The translations under genes were made by a program, and so were the position numbers. A stretch of DNA of 64,000 nt from WLWS01 sp965243105. GTDB taxonomy: Bacteria; Pseudomonadota; Gammaproteobacteria; Eutrophobiales; Eutrophobiaceae. The stretch's first letter is position 1; each line of letters begins with the position of its first letter. Shown here in pieces: positions 16,961 to 25,513 of the stretch. The stretch lies in assembly GCA_965243105.1 (NCBI GenBank), contig CBDEUC010000003.1, positions 2,232,001-2,296,000 of the forward strand, written 5' to 3'. The notes below the pieces were generated by a model. The model was not told the origin of the DNA, made no database searches, and saw only the letters and a program-made list of their open reading frames with translations.

Positions 16961-18691
16961 TTGAATCGAAAAACTATTGTTCGACGCCAACCCGCCAGCG
17001 TCACCAGGCTTTCCAACAAGCTCCACCCTGTAGTTGAGCGTGTTTATGCCGCGAGAAACGTCAGTAGTCTCGATGATATTGATTACTCCCTGGAAAGGCT
17101 TTTACCCTATACGCTATTGAGCAACATTGATGATGCCGCGCTGTTACTTGCGAATGCCATACGCAATAACAAGCGTATGCTCATTGTCGCTGACTATGAT
17201 GCTGATGGTGCGACTGCCTGTGCGGTGGGCATGCGTGGACTGCGCGCCATGGGTGCGACATCGGTTGATTTCCTGGTTCCTGATCGCTTTGAGCACGGGT
17301 ATGGCCTGAGCCCCGAGGTTGTCGAACTGGCAACAGCCCAATCCCCGGACTTGCTTATTACCGTTGATAACGGAATTTCCAGCCTGGAGGGCGTTGACCT
17401 GGCACGGCAACTGGGAATGGAAGTACTCATCACCGACCACCATATACCCGGTGAAGTGTTGCCCAATGCCAACGTGATTTTGAATCCAAACTTGCCGGGC
17501 GATAACTTTCCGAGCAAGGCCCTTGCCGGTGTTGGGGTGATGTTTTACTTGCTCGCAGCACTGAGACACAAGTTAAAAGAATCCGGCTGGTTCGAGGATA
17601 AACAAATTCCTGTGCCAAACCTGGCAGCCCTGCTTGACCTGGTTGCACTTGGCACTGTTGCAGACGTGGTCCCGCTGGATTTTAACAATCGCCTGCTTGT
17701 GGCACAGGGCCTGCAGCGAATTCGGCAAAAGAGATGTGTGCCCGGTATAAAATCCCTGCTGCTGGTTGCAAAGAGAAACCCGGCATCCATCGTAGCGAGC
17801 GACCTTGGCTTTGCGATTGGTCCCCGGCTCAATGCGGCCGGTCGCCTGACTGACATGCGCCTGGGTATCGAGTGCCTGTGTTGTGACGACGAGGAGAAAG
17901 CGCTGCAACTTGCTGGCAAGCTGGACACCCTGAACCGGGAAAGACGCGAAATCCAGTCTGACATGGAGGAAGAAGCGAAAACACTACTTGGTGAACTTGA
18001 CTTTGCTTCCCGGGAATACCTTCCACACGGCATCTGTCTTTACCGGGAAAACTGGCACCAGGGTGTTGTAGGGGTGCTGGCATCCCGTATCAAGGAGTTT
18101 ACCCATCGACCAGTTATCGTTTTTGCCCGCGAATCGGAGCAGCAATTGAAGGGTTCGGCACGCTCCATAAAGGGCGTGCATATTCGTGATGTGCTCGAGT
18201 CGATTGCCACGGCGAATCCGGGTTTGCTGAGTAAATATGGTGGACATGCAATGGCGGCCGGGCTTTCGTTAAAAGAAAGCGACTACGAGGAGTTTTGTGA
18301 GCAATTTGACCTGTCAGTGAAGGAAAAAATCGAAACAAGCGGATTTGACGATGAGCTGGTATCCGATGGAGAACTTGAGGCCAGTGAGATCAATCTTGGT
18401 CTTGGAGAACAGTTGAAAAGTGCCGGGCCCTGGGGCCAGGGTTTTCCTGAACCCCTGTTTGATGGAATATTCAAATTGCTGGAAAGACGTGTTGTTGGTG
18501 AACAGCATCTCAAGCTGAGACTTGGCATTGCAGACGAAGACAAGGAAGTGGAAGCAATTGCCTTTTATACCTCCGATGCTGACTGGCCGAAGGACTGTGA
18601 ATTTGTAAAACTGGCCTACCACCTCGATGTTAACGAGTTTAGAGGAAGAAAGACGCCGCAACTCCTCGTCAACTATATCGAGCCGGCCTGA
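16961..18691 (+). CDS. recJ: Single-stranded-DNA-specific exonuclease RecJ
   Basis: RecJ is a 5'-3' single-strand exonuclease used in recombination and mismatch and base excision repair. The 576-aa protein has the usual length and DHH-family motifs: VADYDADGATA (motif I), DNGISS, TDHHIPGE (the DHH), GTVADVVPL, and the DHHA1 motif near the C-terminal half (GGHAMAAGLSL). An OB-fold domain occupies about residues 460-570. The start is TTG at 16961, with GGAAG 9 nt upstream. It is followed by prfB, the order found in Pseudomonas and relatives. Confidence 0.96.
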   Translation: MNRKTIVRRQPASVTRLSNKLHPVVERVYAARNVSSLDDIDYSLERLLPYTLLSNIDDAALLLANAIRNNKRMLIVADYDADGATACAVGMRGLRAMGATSVDFLVPDRFEHGYGLSPEVVELATAQSPDLLITVDNGISSLEGVDLARQLGMEVLITDHHIPGEVLPNANVILNPNLPGDNFPSKALAGVGVMFYLLAALRHKLKESGWFEDKQIPVPNLAALLDLVALGTVADVVPLDFNNRLLVAQGLQRIRQKRCVPGIKSLLLVAKRNPASIVASDLGFAIGPRLNAAGRLTDMRLGIECLCCDDEEKALQLAGKLDTLNRERREIQSDMEEEAKTLLGELDFASREYLPHGICLYRENWHQGVVGVLASRIKEFTHRPVIVFARESEQQLKGSARSIKGVHIRDVLESIATANPGLLSKYGGHAMAAGLSLKESDYEEFCEQFDLSVKEKIETSGFDDELVSDGELEASEINLGLGEQLKSAGPWGQGFPEPLFDGIFKLLERRVVGEQHLKLRLGIADEDKEVEAIAFYTSDADWPKDCEFVKLAYHLDVNEFRGRKTPQLLVNYIEPA

Positions 18692-18721
18692 GGGCCGCCT
18701 TTTAGCCCAGGCGAAATCGCG

Positions 18722-18760
18722 AAGCAATACATTAATTAATGTGCGCAAGCTGTATTGCTT
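18722..18760. repeat. Nested palindromes between recJ and prfB
   Basis: AAGCAATACA (18722-18731) and TGTATTGCTT (18751-18760) are perfect inverted 10-mers. Overlapping the left arm is a perfect 14-bp palindrome, ACATTAATTAATGT (18729-18742). The two structures are mutually exclusive in RNA, because the left arm is shared by two nucleotides. It may mark a recJ terminator or a regulator site for prfB; I cannot tell which. Confidence 0.55.
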
Positions 18761-18811
18761 GAATAGGCTGTAGTAGAATCCGCGCTCAAAATTTTTAAGC
18801 GGGTGATAAAG

Positions 18812-19913
18812 ATGACACTTGAGATAAATCCACTGTTGATGCAGATCAAGGACCAGAAGGAGCGGACCGAAGCTCTCAGGGGGTACCTTTGAGTATGCTG
18901 AAAAGTCAGATCGGCTAACGGAAGTTCTGCGTGAGCTTGAGGACCCTGCGGTCTGGAACGATCCTGAGAAAGCACAGGACCTGGGAAGGGAAAGAGCGTC
19001 GCTTGAAAAAGTCGTAGGCACGATTGACAAGTTGAGCACCAGCCTGGCTGATGCTGGTGAATTACTGGAATTGGCCAAAGAAGAAAATGATGCCGATACC
19101 ATTGCCGGGGTCGAAGTCGATTTGCAAGAGCTCGGACAGCAGCTGGTGGAGCTGGAATTCCGACGCATGTTTTCCGGTGAAATGGATGCCAACAATACAT
19201 TTCTCGATATCCAGGCCGGTTCCGGTGGAACGGAAGCCCAGGACTGGGCAGAGATGTTACTACGCATGTACCTGCGCTGGGGCGAGCAACACGAATTTAA
19301 AACGGAGCTGGTGGAAGTTTCGCCGGGTGATGTTGCAGGTATCAAGAGTGCCACGGTGAGATACGAGGGTGACTATGCTTTTGGCTGGCTGAGAACTGAA
19401 ACAGGTGTTCATCGGCTTGTCAGGAAATCACCTTTTGATTCCGGTAATCGGCGTCATACATCGTTTGCATCCGTGTTCGTATCTCCCGAGATTGATGACA
19501 GTATAGAGGTAGATATCAACCCGGCTGACTTGCGCGTGGATACCTACCGTGCCAGTGGTGCCGGTGGACAGCACGTTAATAAAACAGACTCGGCAGTGCG
19601 TCTGACCCATGTTCCAAGTGGGATTGTCGTGCAATGCCAGAGCGACCGGTCACAGCACAAGAATCGTGACCAGGCGATGAAACAATTGCGCGCAAAGCTT
19701 TATGAGATGGAGCTTCTAAAATTAAATTCTGAGAAGCAGGCAATGGAAGAGGCGAAGTCTGATATTGGCTGGGGCAGCCAGATACGTTCCTACGTGCTTG
19801 ACCAGAGCCGCATCAAGGACCTGAGAACCGGTGTTGAAAGTTCCAGTACCCAGGCGGTGCTGGATGGGGACCTGGATGATTTTATCGAGGCCAGTTTAAA
19901 AAGCGGACTGTAA
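18812..19913 (+). CDS. prfB: Peptide chain release factor 2, programmed +1 frameshift
   Basis: RF2 releases completed peptides at UGA and UAA. The ORF is split on purpose: 26 codons from ATG 18812 run to an in-frame TGA at 18890, and the rest is read after a +1 shift from 18891 to the stop at 19913, giving 366 aa. The second frame, started from any internal ATG, would lack the N-terminus, so the frameshift must be used. The codon-recognition SPF motif is in VRKSPFDSGNRR; the GGQ peptidyl-hydrolysis motif is in RASGAGGQHVNKTDSA. Because UGA is itself the RF2 codon, low RF2 favours shifting, which sets RF2 levels. lysS follows 62 nt downstream. Confidence 0.97.
18878..18892 (+). promoter_or_regulatory. 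RF2 programmed frameshift site
   Basis: AGGGGG (18878-18883) is an internal Shine-Dalgarno element 3 nt upstream of CTT TGA (18887-18892), so the ribosome slips from CTT to TTG-type pairing and reads GAG next. This has the same elements and spacing as the E. coli prfB site. Confidence 0.95.
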
Positions 19914-19975
19914 AGCCAGGAATTCAATCCTTATATCGCGATGACAATCAAAAACAGACAGGTAATAATTGAAGT

Positions 19976-21460
19976 ATGAGTAATGACGAGAACGATCTCA
20001 TCCAGCAAAGGCGAGACCAGCTTACGCAACTGAGGGAAAAAGGCAGTGCATTTCCCAATGACTTTCGGCGCGATTCCCTGGCGACAGATTTGCACGGGCT
20101 CTATGGTGAAAAAACCAAGGAGGAGCTGGAGCAAATGCAGGTCAGGGTCAGTATCGCTGGCCGAATGATGACAAGGAGAATCATGGGTAAAGCCTCGTTT
20201 GCCCACATACAGGACATGTCCGGCAAGATACAGATATACGTGCGCCGGGATGACCTGGAAGAAGGCATTTACAACGAGCAATTTAAAAAATGGGATATCG
20301 GTGACATTATCGGCATAAGCGGCGTGATGATGAAGACCAACAAGGGTGAATTGAGCCTTCAGGCAGAATCGATTCGATTGCTGACCAAGTCCCTGCGTCC
20401 CTTGCCGGAAAAATTTCATGGGCTCACCGACCAGGAAACCCGCTACCGGCAGCGCTATCTTGACCTCATCATGAACGAGGAAAGTCGCGAAGTATTTCGC
20501 GTTCGTTCTGCAGTTATTGACTATATTCGAAACTATCTACGCGAGCACAAGTTTGTAGAAGTGGAAACACCCATGATGCAGGTAATCCCGGGCGGTGCTA
20601 CAGCACGACCCTTTGTTACCCATCACAACGCGCTTGATATGGATTTGTACCTGCGTATAGCACCTGAGCTCTATCTCAAGCGCCTGGTTGTCGGAGGTGT
20701 TGAGAGGGTCTTCGAGATAAACCGTAGTTTTCGCAATGAAGGTTTGTCACAACGCCACAATCCTGAATTTACCATGCTGGAATTCTACCAGGCTTACGCG
20801 GACTACCATGACCTGATGGATCTAACCGAGGACCTGCTGAGAAAACTTGTATTTGAAATCACGGGCAACTATGTCATCACTTACCAGGAAGAGGAATTTG
20901 ATCTTGAACCGCGATTTCGTCGAATGACGGTAAAGGAATCGATTCTTGAACATAATCCGACGCTGGCGGACGCGGACCTCGAATCAGAAGCCAGAATGAG
21001 GGAGATCCTGTCCAGCATGGACGTTCACCTGGAAGATAGCTATGGCCTTGGAAAGTTGCAAATCGAACTTTTTGAAAAGACCGTGGAATCGAACCTGGTA
21101 GCACCAACCTTTATCACGGCCTACCCGACGGAAGTGTCACCCCTGGCCCGGAAAAATGATGACGATCCCTTCGTTACCGATCGTTTTGAATTTTTTATTG
21201 CCGGCAGGGAAATCGCTAATGGCTTTTCCGAGCTAAATGACCCGGAAGACCAGGCAGAACGATTCCAGCAGCAGGTCCGGGAAAAAGAAGCCGGTGACCA
21301 GGAAGCTATGCATTTTGACGAGGACTACATTACTGCGCTGGAGTATGGTTTACCGCCAACGGCTGGCGAGGGGATCGGCATCGACCGCCTGGTCATGTTT
21401 CTCAGTGACTCCCCGTCGATTCGGGACGTGATTCTTTTCCCCCATATGCGTCATCGCTAG
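19976..21460 (+). CDS. lysS: Lysyl-tRNA synthetase, class II
   Basis: The 494-aa enzyme charges tRNA-Lys. An N-terminal OB-fold anticodon-binding domain (residues 55-145) precedes the class II core with motif 1 (VEVETPMMQ..GGATARPF), motif 2 (RNEGLSQRHNPEFTMLEFYQAYADY) and motif 3 (GEGIGIDRLVMF). Length and motifs match bacterial LysS, not the class I lysK form. As in E. coli it is downstream of prfB. Confidence 0.97.
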   Translation: MSNDENDLIQQRRDQLTQLREKGSAFPNDFRRDSLATDLHGLYGEKTKEELEQMQVRVSIAGRMMTRRIMGKASFAHIQDMSGKIQIYVRRDDLEEGIYNEQFKKWDIGDIIGISGVMMKTNKGELSLQAESIRLLTKSLRPLPEKFHGLTDQETRYRQRYLDLIMNEESREVFRVRSAVIDYIRNYLREHKFVEVETPMMQVIPGGATARPFVTHHNALDMDLYLRIAPELYLKRLVVGGVERVFEINRSFRNEGLSQRHNPEFTMLEFYQAYADYHDLMDLTEDLLRKLVFEITGNYVITYQEEEFDLEPRFRRMTVKESILEHNPTLADADLESEARMREILSSMDVHLEDSYGLGKLQIELFEKTVESNLVAPTFITAYPTEVSPLARKNDDDPFVTDRFEFFIAGREIANGFSELNDPEDQAERFQQQVREKEAGDQEAMHFDEDYITALEYGLPPTAGEGIGIDRLVMFLSDSPSIRDVILFPHMRHR

Positions 21461-21758
21461 GCTGGCGGCCAGGGAATCAATCGGAGCCCAGGATGACCGG
21501 CTTATCTGCTTGATTTATTGGGAATAATTTTCCATCAGTAAAACCGGGTACAAATTCAATACGGTACGGGCAGCGTCATTTTGCATGCCAAGAAACTTTT
21601 GCTGACTTAAAGTGTCCACAGACTCATGGCTGTAAGGTCATGGTAGATTATTGCAGTGTTCTAGCACTCAAGAATAATAGTTTAGTTAGTTGTGTAAACG
21701 TATATAAACCGGGTCAAATTGGCCTATTTTTTAAACTGAAGTTCAGGAGGATCCCCTG
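21461..21758 (+). promoter_or_regulatory. Regulatory region upstream of the RiPP precursor gene
   Basis: No ORF is convincing in this 298-bp gap. A short inverted repeat GTTTA-N10-TAAAC lies at 21680-21699, with TATATAAA at about 21701-21708, a possible -10 region. An unusually strong ribosome site, CAGGAGGA, precedes the precursor ATG by 8 nt, as expected for a highly made peptide. The regulator is unknown. The TTAGTT string here lacks the second half of the TetR-type operator found near 35.4 kb. Confidence 0.45.
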
Positions 21759-22166
21759 ATGTCAAAGAAATCAACACTCAAGCCGGTTGCTGCTGCTCTC
21801 GGCACTACTTTTGCTGTATCACTGGCCGTTAGCCCGCTCGCTAATGCTGCCGAGAACCCGTTTTCCATGAACGAGCTTTCAAGTGGTTACATGGTTGCAG
21901 ATGCACACGCCGAAGGTAAATGTGGCGAAGGAAAGTGCGGTGACAAGAAAAAAGAAGGCAAGTGCGGTGAAGGCAAGTGCGGTGACAAGGAAAAAGAAGG
22001 TAAGTGCGGCGAAGGAAAATGCGGCGACAAGAAGAAAGAAGGAAAATGCGGTGAAGGCAAATGCGGTGACAGCAAAAAGTCTGAAGGCAAATGCGGTGAA
22101 GGCAAGTGCGGTGACAGCAAAAAGTCTGAAGGCAAGTGCGGCGAAGGTAAGTGTGGCGGTAAGTAA
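21759..22166 (+). CDS. hvfA: Secreted EGKCG-repeat RiPP precursor, HvfA-like copper-binding peptide
   Basis: The 135-aa protein has a signal peptide (MSKKSTLKPVAAALGTTFA..SPLANA, cut near residue 30). A leader (NPFSMNELSSGYMVADAHA) follows, resembling those of HvfA and bufferin precursors. The core, residues 52-133, is entirely six EGKCGEGKCG pairs separated by short linkers (DKKK, DKEK, DKKK, DSKKS, DSKKS), giving 12 EGKCG motifs and 12 cysteines. HvfA of Haemophilus has this motif; there an MNIO enzyme turns Cys into oxazolone-thioamide groups that bind copper. The gene is directly followed by the MNIO gene, so this is the likely substrate. The final product is presumably exported and binds copper in the periplasm. 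Whether all twelve sites are modified is unknown. Confidence 0.9.
   Translation: MSKKSTLKPVAAALGTTFAVSLAVSPLANAAENPFSMNELSSGYMVADAHAEGKCGEGKCGDKKKEGKCGEGKCGDKEKEGKCGEGKCGDKKKEGKCGEGKCGDSKKSEGKCGEGKCGDSKKSEGKCGEGKCGGK
21912..22157 (+). repeat. Tandem EGKCG-coding repeat
   Basis: Six copies of a unit coding EGKCGEGKCG plus a 4-5 residue linker. Synonymous codon variation (ggt/ggc, aag/aaa, tgc/tgt) separates most copies, but the last two full units with the DSKKS linker are nearly identical at the DNA level, suggesting recent duplication. Copy number could vary between strains by slippage or recombination. Confidence 0.9.
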
Positions 22167-22219
22167 GTTACCTTCAGCTGTACACGGGCAGGCTGGTTAT
22201 ACTTTGAGTAGTCAGTACC

Positions 22220-23077
22220 ATGCCCGGTAAGTATCCCGTCAAGGGAGCAGGACTGGGTCTGCGGCGAGCCTTTATAGGCTCGCTCGCAGACCATATTCCT
22301 GAACAGGTGTCATTCATGGAGGTGGCACCGGAGAACTGGATTGACTTTGGCGGTGCCTACGGTCGACAGTTCCGTTCTCTCACGGAACGAGTTCCTTTTG
22401 TTTGTCACGGCCTGTCCCTGAATATCGGTGGTCCCGCTGAACTTGACGAGGCCTTTCTTCGTAAAGTCAGGGCATTCCTGGATGAACACAACATTCGAAG
22501 TTACAGTGAGCATCTCAGCTACTGTGGAGATGACGGTCATCTTTATGACCTGATGCCCATTCCTTTCACTGAAGACGCGGTTAAATACGTGGCAGAACGC
22601 ATCATGCGTACGCAGGACATAATCGGCCGCAAGCTGGTCATTGAAAACGTGTCTTACTACGCGGCGCCAGGCCGGGAAATGACCGAATCAGAATTTATCA
22701 ATGCTGTTCTTGAGGCAGCAGATTGCGAGTTATTACTCGATATAAACAATATCTACGTCAACAGTATTAATCACAGGTATGATGCCGAGGAATTTCTTCG
22801 TTCAATGCCCGCCGAGCGAATCGCCTATGCCCATATTGCCGGGCATTACGAGGAGGCTGAGGACCTCAGGGTAGATACCCATGGTGCCGATGTTATCGAT
22901 CCTGTTTGGAATTTGCTGGGCAAAGCCTATGAGCATTTCGGTGTTTTTCCCACGCTACTGGAAAGAGATTTCAATATCCCATCCATGGAAGAACTGTTTG
23001 CCGAGGTTAGCCAGATCAGGGATATTCAACTGAGATACGAAGAGGGGAATGACAGGAGTGTCTCGGCAAGTAACTGA
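22220..23077 (+). CDS. hvfB: MNIO (DUF692) RiPP-modifying enzyme, HvfB-like
   Basis: The 285-aa protein belongs to the multinuclear non-heme iron oxidase family (DUF692), TIM-barrel enzymes that modify cysteine in precursor peptides. Conserved segments are visible: FVCHGLSLNIGG, HLSYCG, LVIENVSYYA, LLLDINNIYVNS, AHIAGHYE, VDTHGADVIDPVW and LLERDFNIP. They hold the His, Asp and Glu residues expected to bind two or three iron ions. It lies 53 nt after the EGKCG precursor and overlaps the DUF2063 gene by 29 nt, the standard HvfB/HvfC pairing. The inferred reaction is four-electron oxidation of Cys to an oxazolone-thioamide in the EGKCG motifs. Confidence 0.92.
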   Translation: MPGKYPVKGAGLGLRRAFIGSLADHIPEQVSFMEVAPENWIDFGGAYGRQFRSLTERVPFVCHGLSLNIGGPAELDEAFLRKVRAFLDEHNIRSYSEHLSYCGDDGHLYDLMPIPFTEDAVKYVAERIMRTQDIIGRKLVIENVSYYAAPGREMTESEFINAVLEAADCELLLDINNIYVNSINHRYDAEEFLRSMPAERIAYAHIAGHYEEAEDLRVDTHGADVIDPVWNLLGKAYEHFGVFPTLLERDFNIPSMEELFAEVSQIRDIQLRYEEGNDRSVSASN

Positions 23078-23831
23078 CTTTCGCGAACTGCAGTACCAGT
23101 TCACCCATCACATTCGAGATCCGGAAAACGCACCTGCGCCTGCAGATATTGAAGATCGGCGTATGAAGATCTACAGGGATCTCCTGTACAACAACGTGGA
23201 GGACTTCCTGGCCAGCGGATTCCCGGTCCTGCGCAAGATCATTCCTGACCAGGACTGGCACGCGATGGTAAGAGATTACTTTCGTTCCCACCAGGCACGC
23301 ACACCTCTGTTCCCCAAGATGACACAGGAGTTCCTGCAGTACCTGGATACGGAAAGGAAGGAGCAGGAAAGCGATTATCCATTTATGAGGGAGCTCGCCC
23401 ACTATGAATGGCTCGAGTTGGCAATCTCTATTGATAGCCGGGAAATAGATGATGTTGAGGTAGACCCAAACGGTGACCTGCTGAAATCATGCCCCGTATT
23501 GAGCCCGCTTGCATGGCCATTTGTTTACACTTACCCGGTGCACAGGATTTCTCCGGATTTCCTGCCATCCGAACCTGGTGATCAACCGACCTACCTGGTT
23601 GTTTACCGGGATCGTGAAGATGAAGTGGGGTTTCTTGAACTCAACCCGATATCTGCAAGGCTGCTTGAATTGATCCAGGGTGAGTCCGGGCAGACTGGAG
23701 AGGAAATGCTGATGCAGATTGCCACTGAAATTCAGCACCCTGATGCACAGGTTGTTGTTAATGGTGGTGCGGCCATCCTTCAATCCATGCGTGAAAAGGA
23801 TATCGTGCTCGGTACACGACCTCAAAGCTAG
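23049..23831 (+). CDS. hvfC: DUF2063 partner protein, HvfC-like
   Basis: This 260-aa protein is the usual partner of MNIO enzymes in Hvf and bufferin clusters. It has an N-terminal DUF2063 domain (about residues 10-100; ELQYQFTHHIRDPENA..RMKIYRDLLYNNVEDFLASGFPVLR). The C-terminal domain (about 120-255) is typical of HvfC/BufC. These partners are thought to bind the leader of the precursor and deliver it to the oxidase. No signal peptide is present, so modification would take place in the cytoplasm before export. Its start overlaps hvfB by 29 nt; a GAGGGG site precedes the ATG. Older databases call this domain DNA-binding, which the context does not support. Confidence 0.88.
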   Translation: MTGVSRQVTDFRELQYQFTHHIRDPENAPAPADIEDRRMKIYRDLLYNNVEDFLASGFPVLRKIIPDQDWHAMVRDYFRSHQARTPLFPKMTQEFLQYLDTERKEQESDYPFMRELAHYEWLELAISIDSREIDDVEVDPNGDLLKSCPVLSPLAWPFVYTYPVHRISPDFLPSEPGDQPTYLVVYRDREDEVGFLELNPISARLLELIQGESGQTGEEMLMQIATEIQHPDAQVVVNGGAAILQSMREKDIVLGTRPQS

Positions 23832-23918
23832 CCTGGAACTTTCTTTCCAAGGGATTGCTGGCATAGCATTCCACTTTTTGGTGTCTTGATAAGGTTTCGC
23901 TCCCCAAGGAGGGCATGA

Positions 23919-25424
23919 ATGAATATTGATCAGGTCCAGGGTTTCCTGCTTTATTCCCTGGAAGTCCTCGCAGCGCTGTTTATTTTTAGCATTGGTCTCG
24001 GTGTGCTGACTGTCATTATCGTATTTATTGTCGACAAGACCCAGACAAAGCACGCAATACGTCGAAATTATCCCGTGGTGGGGCATTTCCGCTACTTTTT
24101 TGAACACCTCGGGGAGTTTTTCAGACAGTATTTTTTTGCCATGGATCGCGAAGAACTACCCTTTAACCGCGCGCAACGTTCCTGGGCTTACCGTGCGGCA
24201 AAAAACCTCGATAACACGGTTGCCTTTGGTTCCAGTCGCGATCTGCGGCCGCCGGGCACGGTATTGTTTGTCAACTGCCCCTACCCGACACTTGGAAAAG
24301 ATGCCGTGGAGCCGGCCGTTGTTGTTATTGGTCCCCACTGCAGGATTCCCTACAGGCAGTCTTCGTTTTTTAATATCTCCGGGATGAGCTATGGCGCGAT
24401 ATCAAGGCCGGCAGTCCTGGCACTGTCAAATGGCGCGCGAATGGCAGGATGCTGGATGAATACCGGGGAAGGGGGGCTGTCGCCGTATCACCTGGAAGGT
24501 GGTGCTGACATCGTTTACCAGGTTGGTACAGCCAAGTACGGTGTTCGTGACAGCGAAGGTAACCTTGATGATGAAAAGTTAAGGCAGGTCGCAGCCCACG
24601 AACAGGTGAAGATGTTTGAAATAAAGCTGAGCCAGGGCGCAAAGCCAGGTAAGGGTGGAATACTGCCCGGTGGAAAAGTGACCCGCGAGATTGCAGAAAT
24701 TCGTGGAATCGAGGTGGGGCAGGATTCCATAAGCCCCAACAGGCACCCTGATATCAACAGTAATGAAGACCTGCTGCAAATGATTGACCGTGTCAGGAGA
24801 ATTACCGGTAAGCCCGTCGGCTTCAAGGCCGTGATCGGTGCTTATGGCTGGCTGGATAAGCTGTTCCAGGAAATTAACGAGATTGGCATAGAGGCCGCGC
24901 CCGACTTTATTACCGTCGATAGTGCAGATGGTGGAACCGGCGCCGCACCCATGCCACTGATGGACGACATGGGATTACCGCTGCGGGAGAGCCTGCCCCT
25001 GCTGGTTGATAAATTGCATGAATACGGATTGCGGGATCGAATCAAGGTGATTGCTTCCGGCAAGTTGATCACACCGACCGACGTTGCCTGGGCCCTGTGC
25101 ATGGGCGTGGATTTTGTCACCTCGGCAAGGGGATTCATGTTCGCCCTCGGCTGTATCCAGGCCCTGCAGTGCAACAAGAACACCTGCCCAACAGGTATCA
25201 CCACCCATAACAGGAAGCTTCAAAGAGGTCTTGTATCGACGGACAAGGCGCAACGGGTCATGCATTACCAGCAGAACATGCAAAAGGAAGTTGGCATTAT
25301 CGCGTATTCCTGCGGTGTAACAAGACCGCGACAATTACGTCGTTACCATGCAAGGGTGGTGACAGCCAACGGCTTGTCCGTCGGCCTTGATGAGCTCCAC
25401 CCTGAAAATTACCGTGCAGGCTGA
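23919..25424 (+). CDS. Membrane-anchored FMN-binding glutamate synthase family protein
   Basis: The 501-aa protein has the FMN-binding barrel of the glutamate synthase large subunit but no glutaminase or C-terminal domain. A transmembrane helix lies at about residues 10-40 (LLYSLEVLAALFIFSIGLGVL). The barrel starts near residue 145 (ISGMSYGAISRPAVLALSNGA) and has SADGGTGAAPMPLMDD. Three cysteines in GCIQALQCNKNTCPTGITTHN match the 3Fe-4S site of glutamate synthases. In family members the activity is usually unknown. It sits between hvfC and the HvfX-like gene, with a strong AAGGAGG site. An electron-transfer role in peptide maturation or copper handling is possible, but simple co-location cannot be excluded. 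Confidence 0.88.
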   Translation: MNIDQVQGFLLYSLEVLAALFIFSIGLGVLTVIIVFIVDKTQTKHAIRRNYPVVGHFRYFFEHLGEFFRQYFFAMDREELPFNRAQRSWAYRAAKNLDNTVAFGSSRDLRPPGTVLFVNCPYPTLGKDAVEPAVVVIGPHCRIPYRQSSFFNISGMSYGAISRPAVLALSNGARMAGCWMNTGEGGLSPYHLEGGADIVYQVGTAKYGVRDSEGNLDDEKLRQVAAHEQVKMFEIKLSQGAKPGKGGILPGGKVTREIAEIRGIEVGQDSISPNRHPDINSNEDLLQMIDRVRRITGKPVGFKAVIGAYGWLDKLFQEINEIGIEAAPDFITVDSADGGTGAAPMPLMDDMGLPLRESLPLLVDKLHEYGLRDRIKVIASGKLITPTDVAWALCMGVDFVTSARGFMFALGCIQALQCNKNTCPTGITTHNRKLQRGLVSTDKAQRVMHYQQNMQKEVGIIAYSCGVTRPRQLRRYHARVVTANGLSVGLDELHPENYRAG

Positions 25425-25513
25425 ATTATGTTAATTCAGACTGAAACTCGAGGCTAAACTGCTTGTCGAAACAGGCTGTGTAATGACAAAACATCTTAAA
25501 AAGAGGGGAAGCA

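Noticed and set aside
18314..19354. Long minus-strand frame opposite recJ and prfB
   Set aside because: It is antisense to two certain genes, with Ser-rich low-complexity translation; a shadow of their codon use.
18812..19913. prfB as a broken gene
   Set aside because: The in-frame TGA sits in a complete programmed-frameshift signal, so it is functional.
21680..21699. Fourth TetR operator upstream of the RiPP precursor
   Set aside because: It has TTAGTT but no AACTAA half at the proper spacing.
21912..22157. CRISPR array
   Set aside because: The repeat is coding, units are contiguous and there are no unique spacers.
21887..22294. HLPSPHLP-repeat frame opposite the precursor
   Set aside because: It is the reverse of the EGKCG repeat; the sense frame has a signal peptide and a strong ribosome site.
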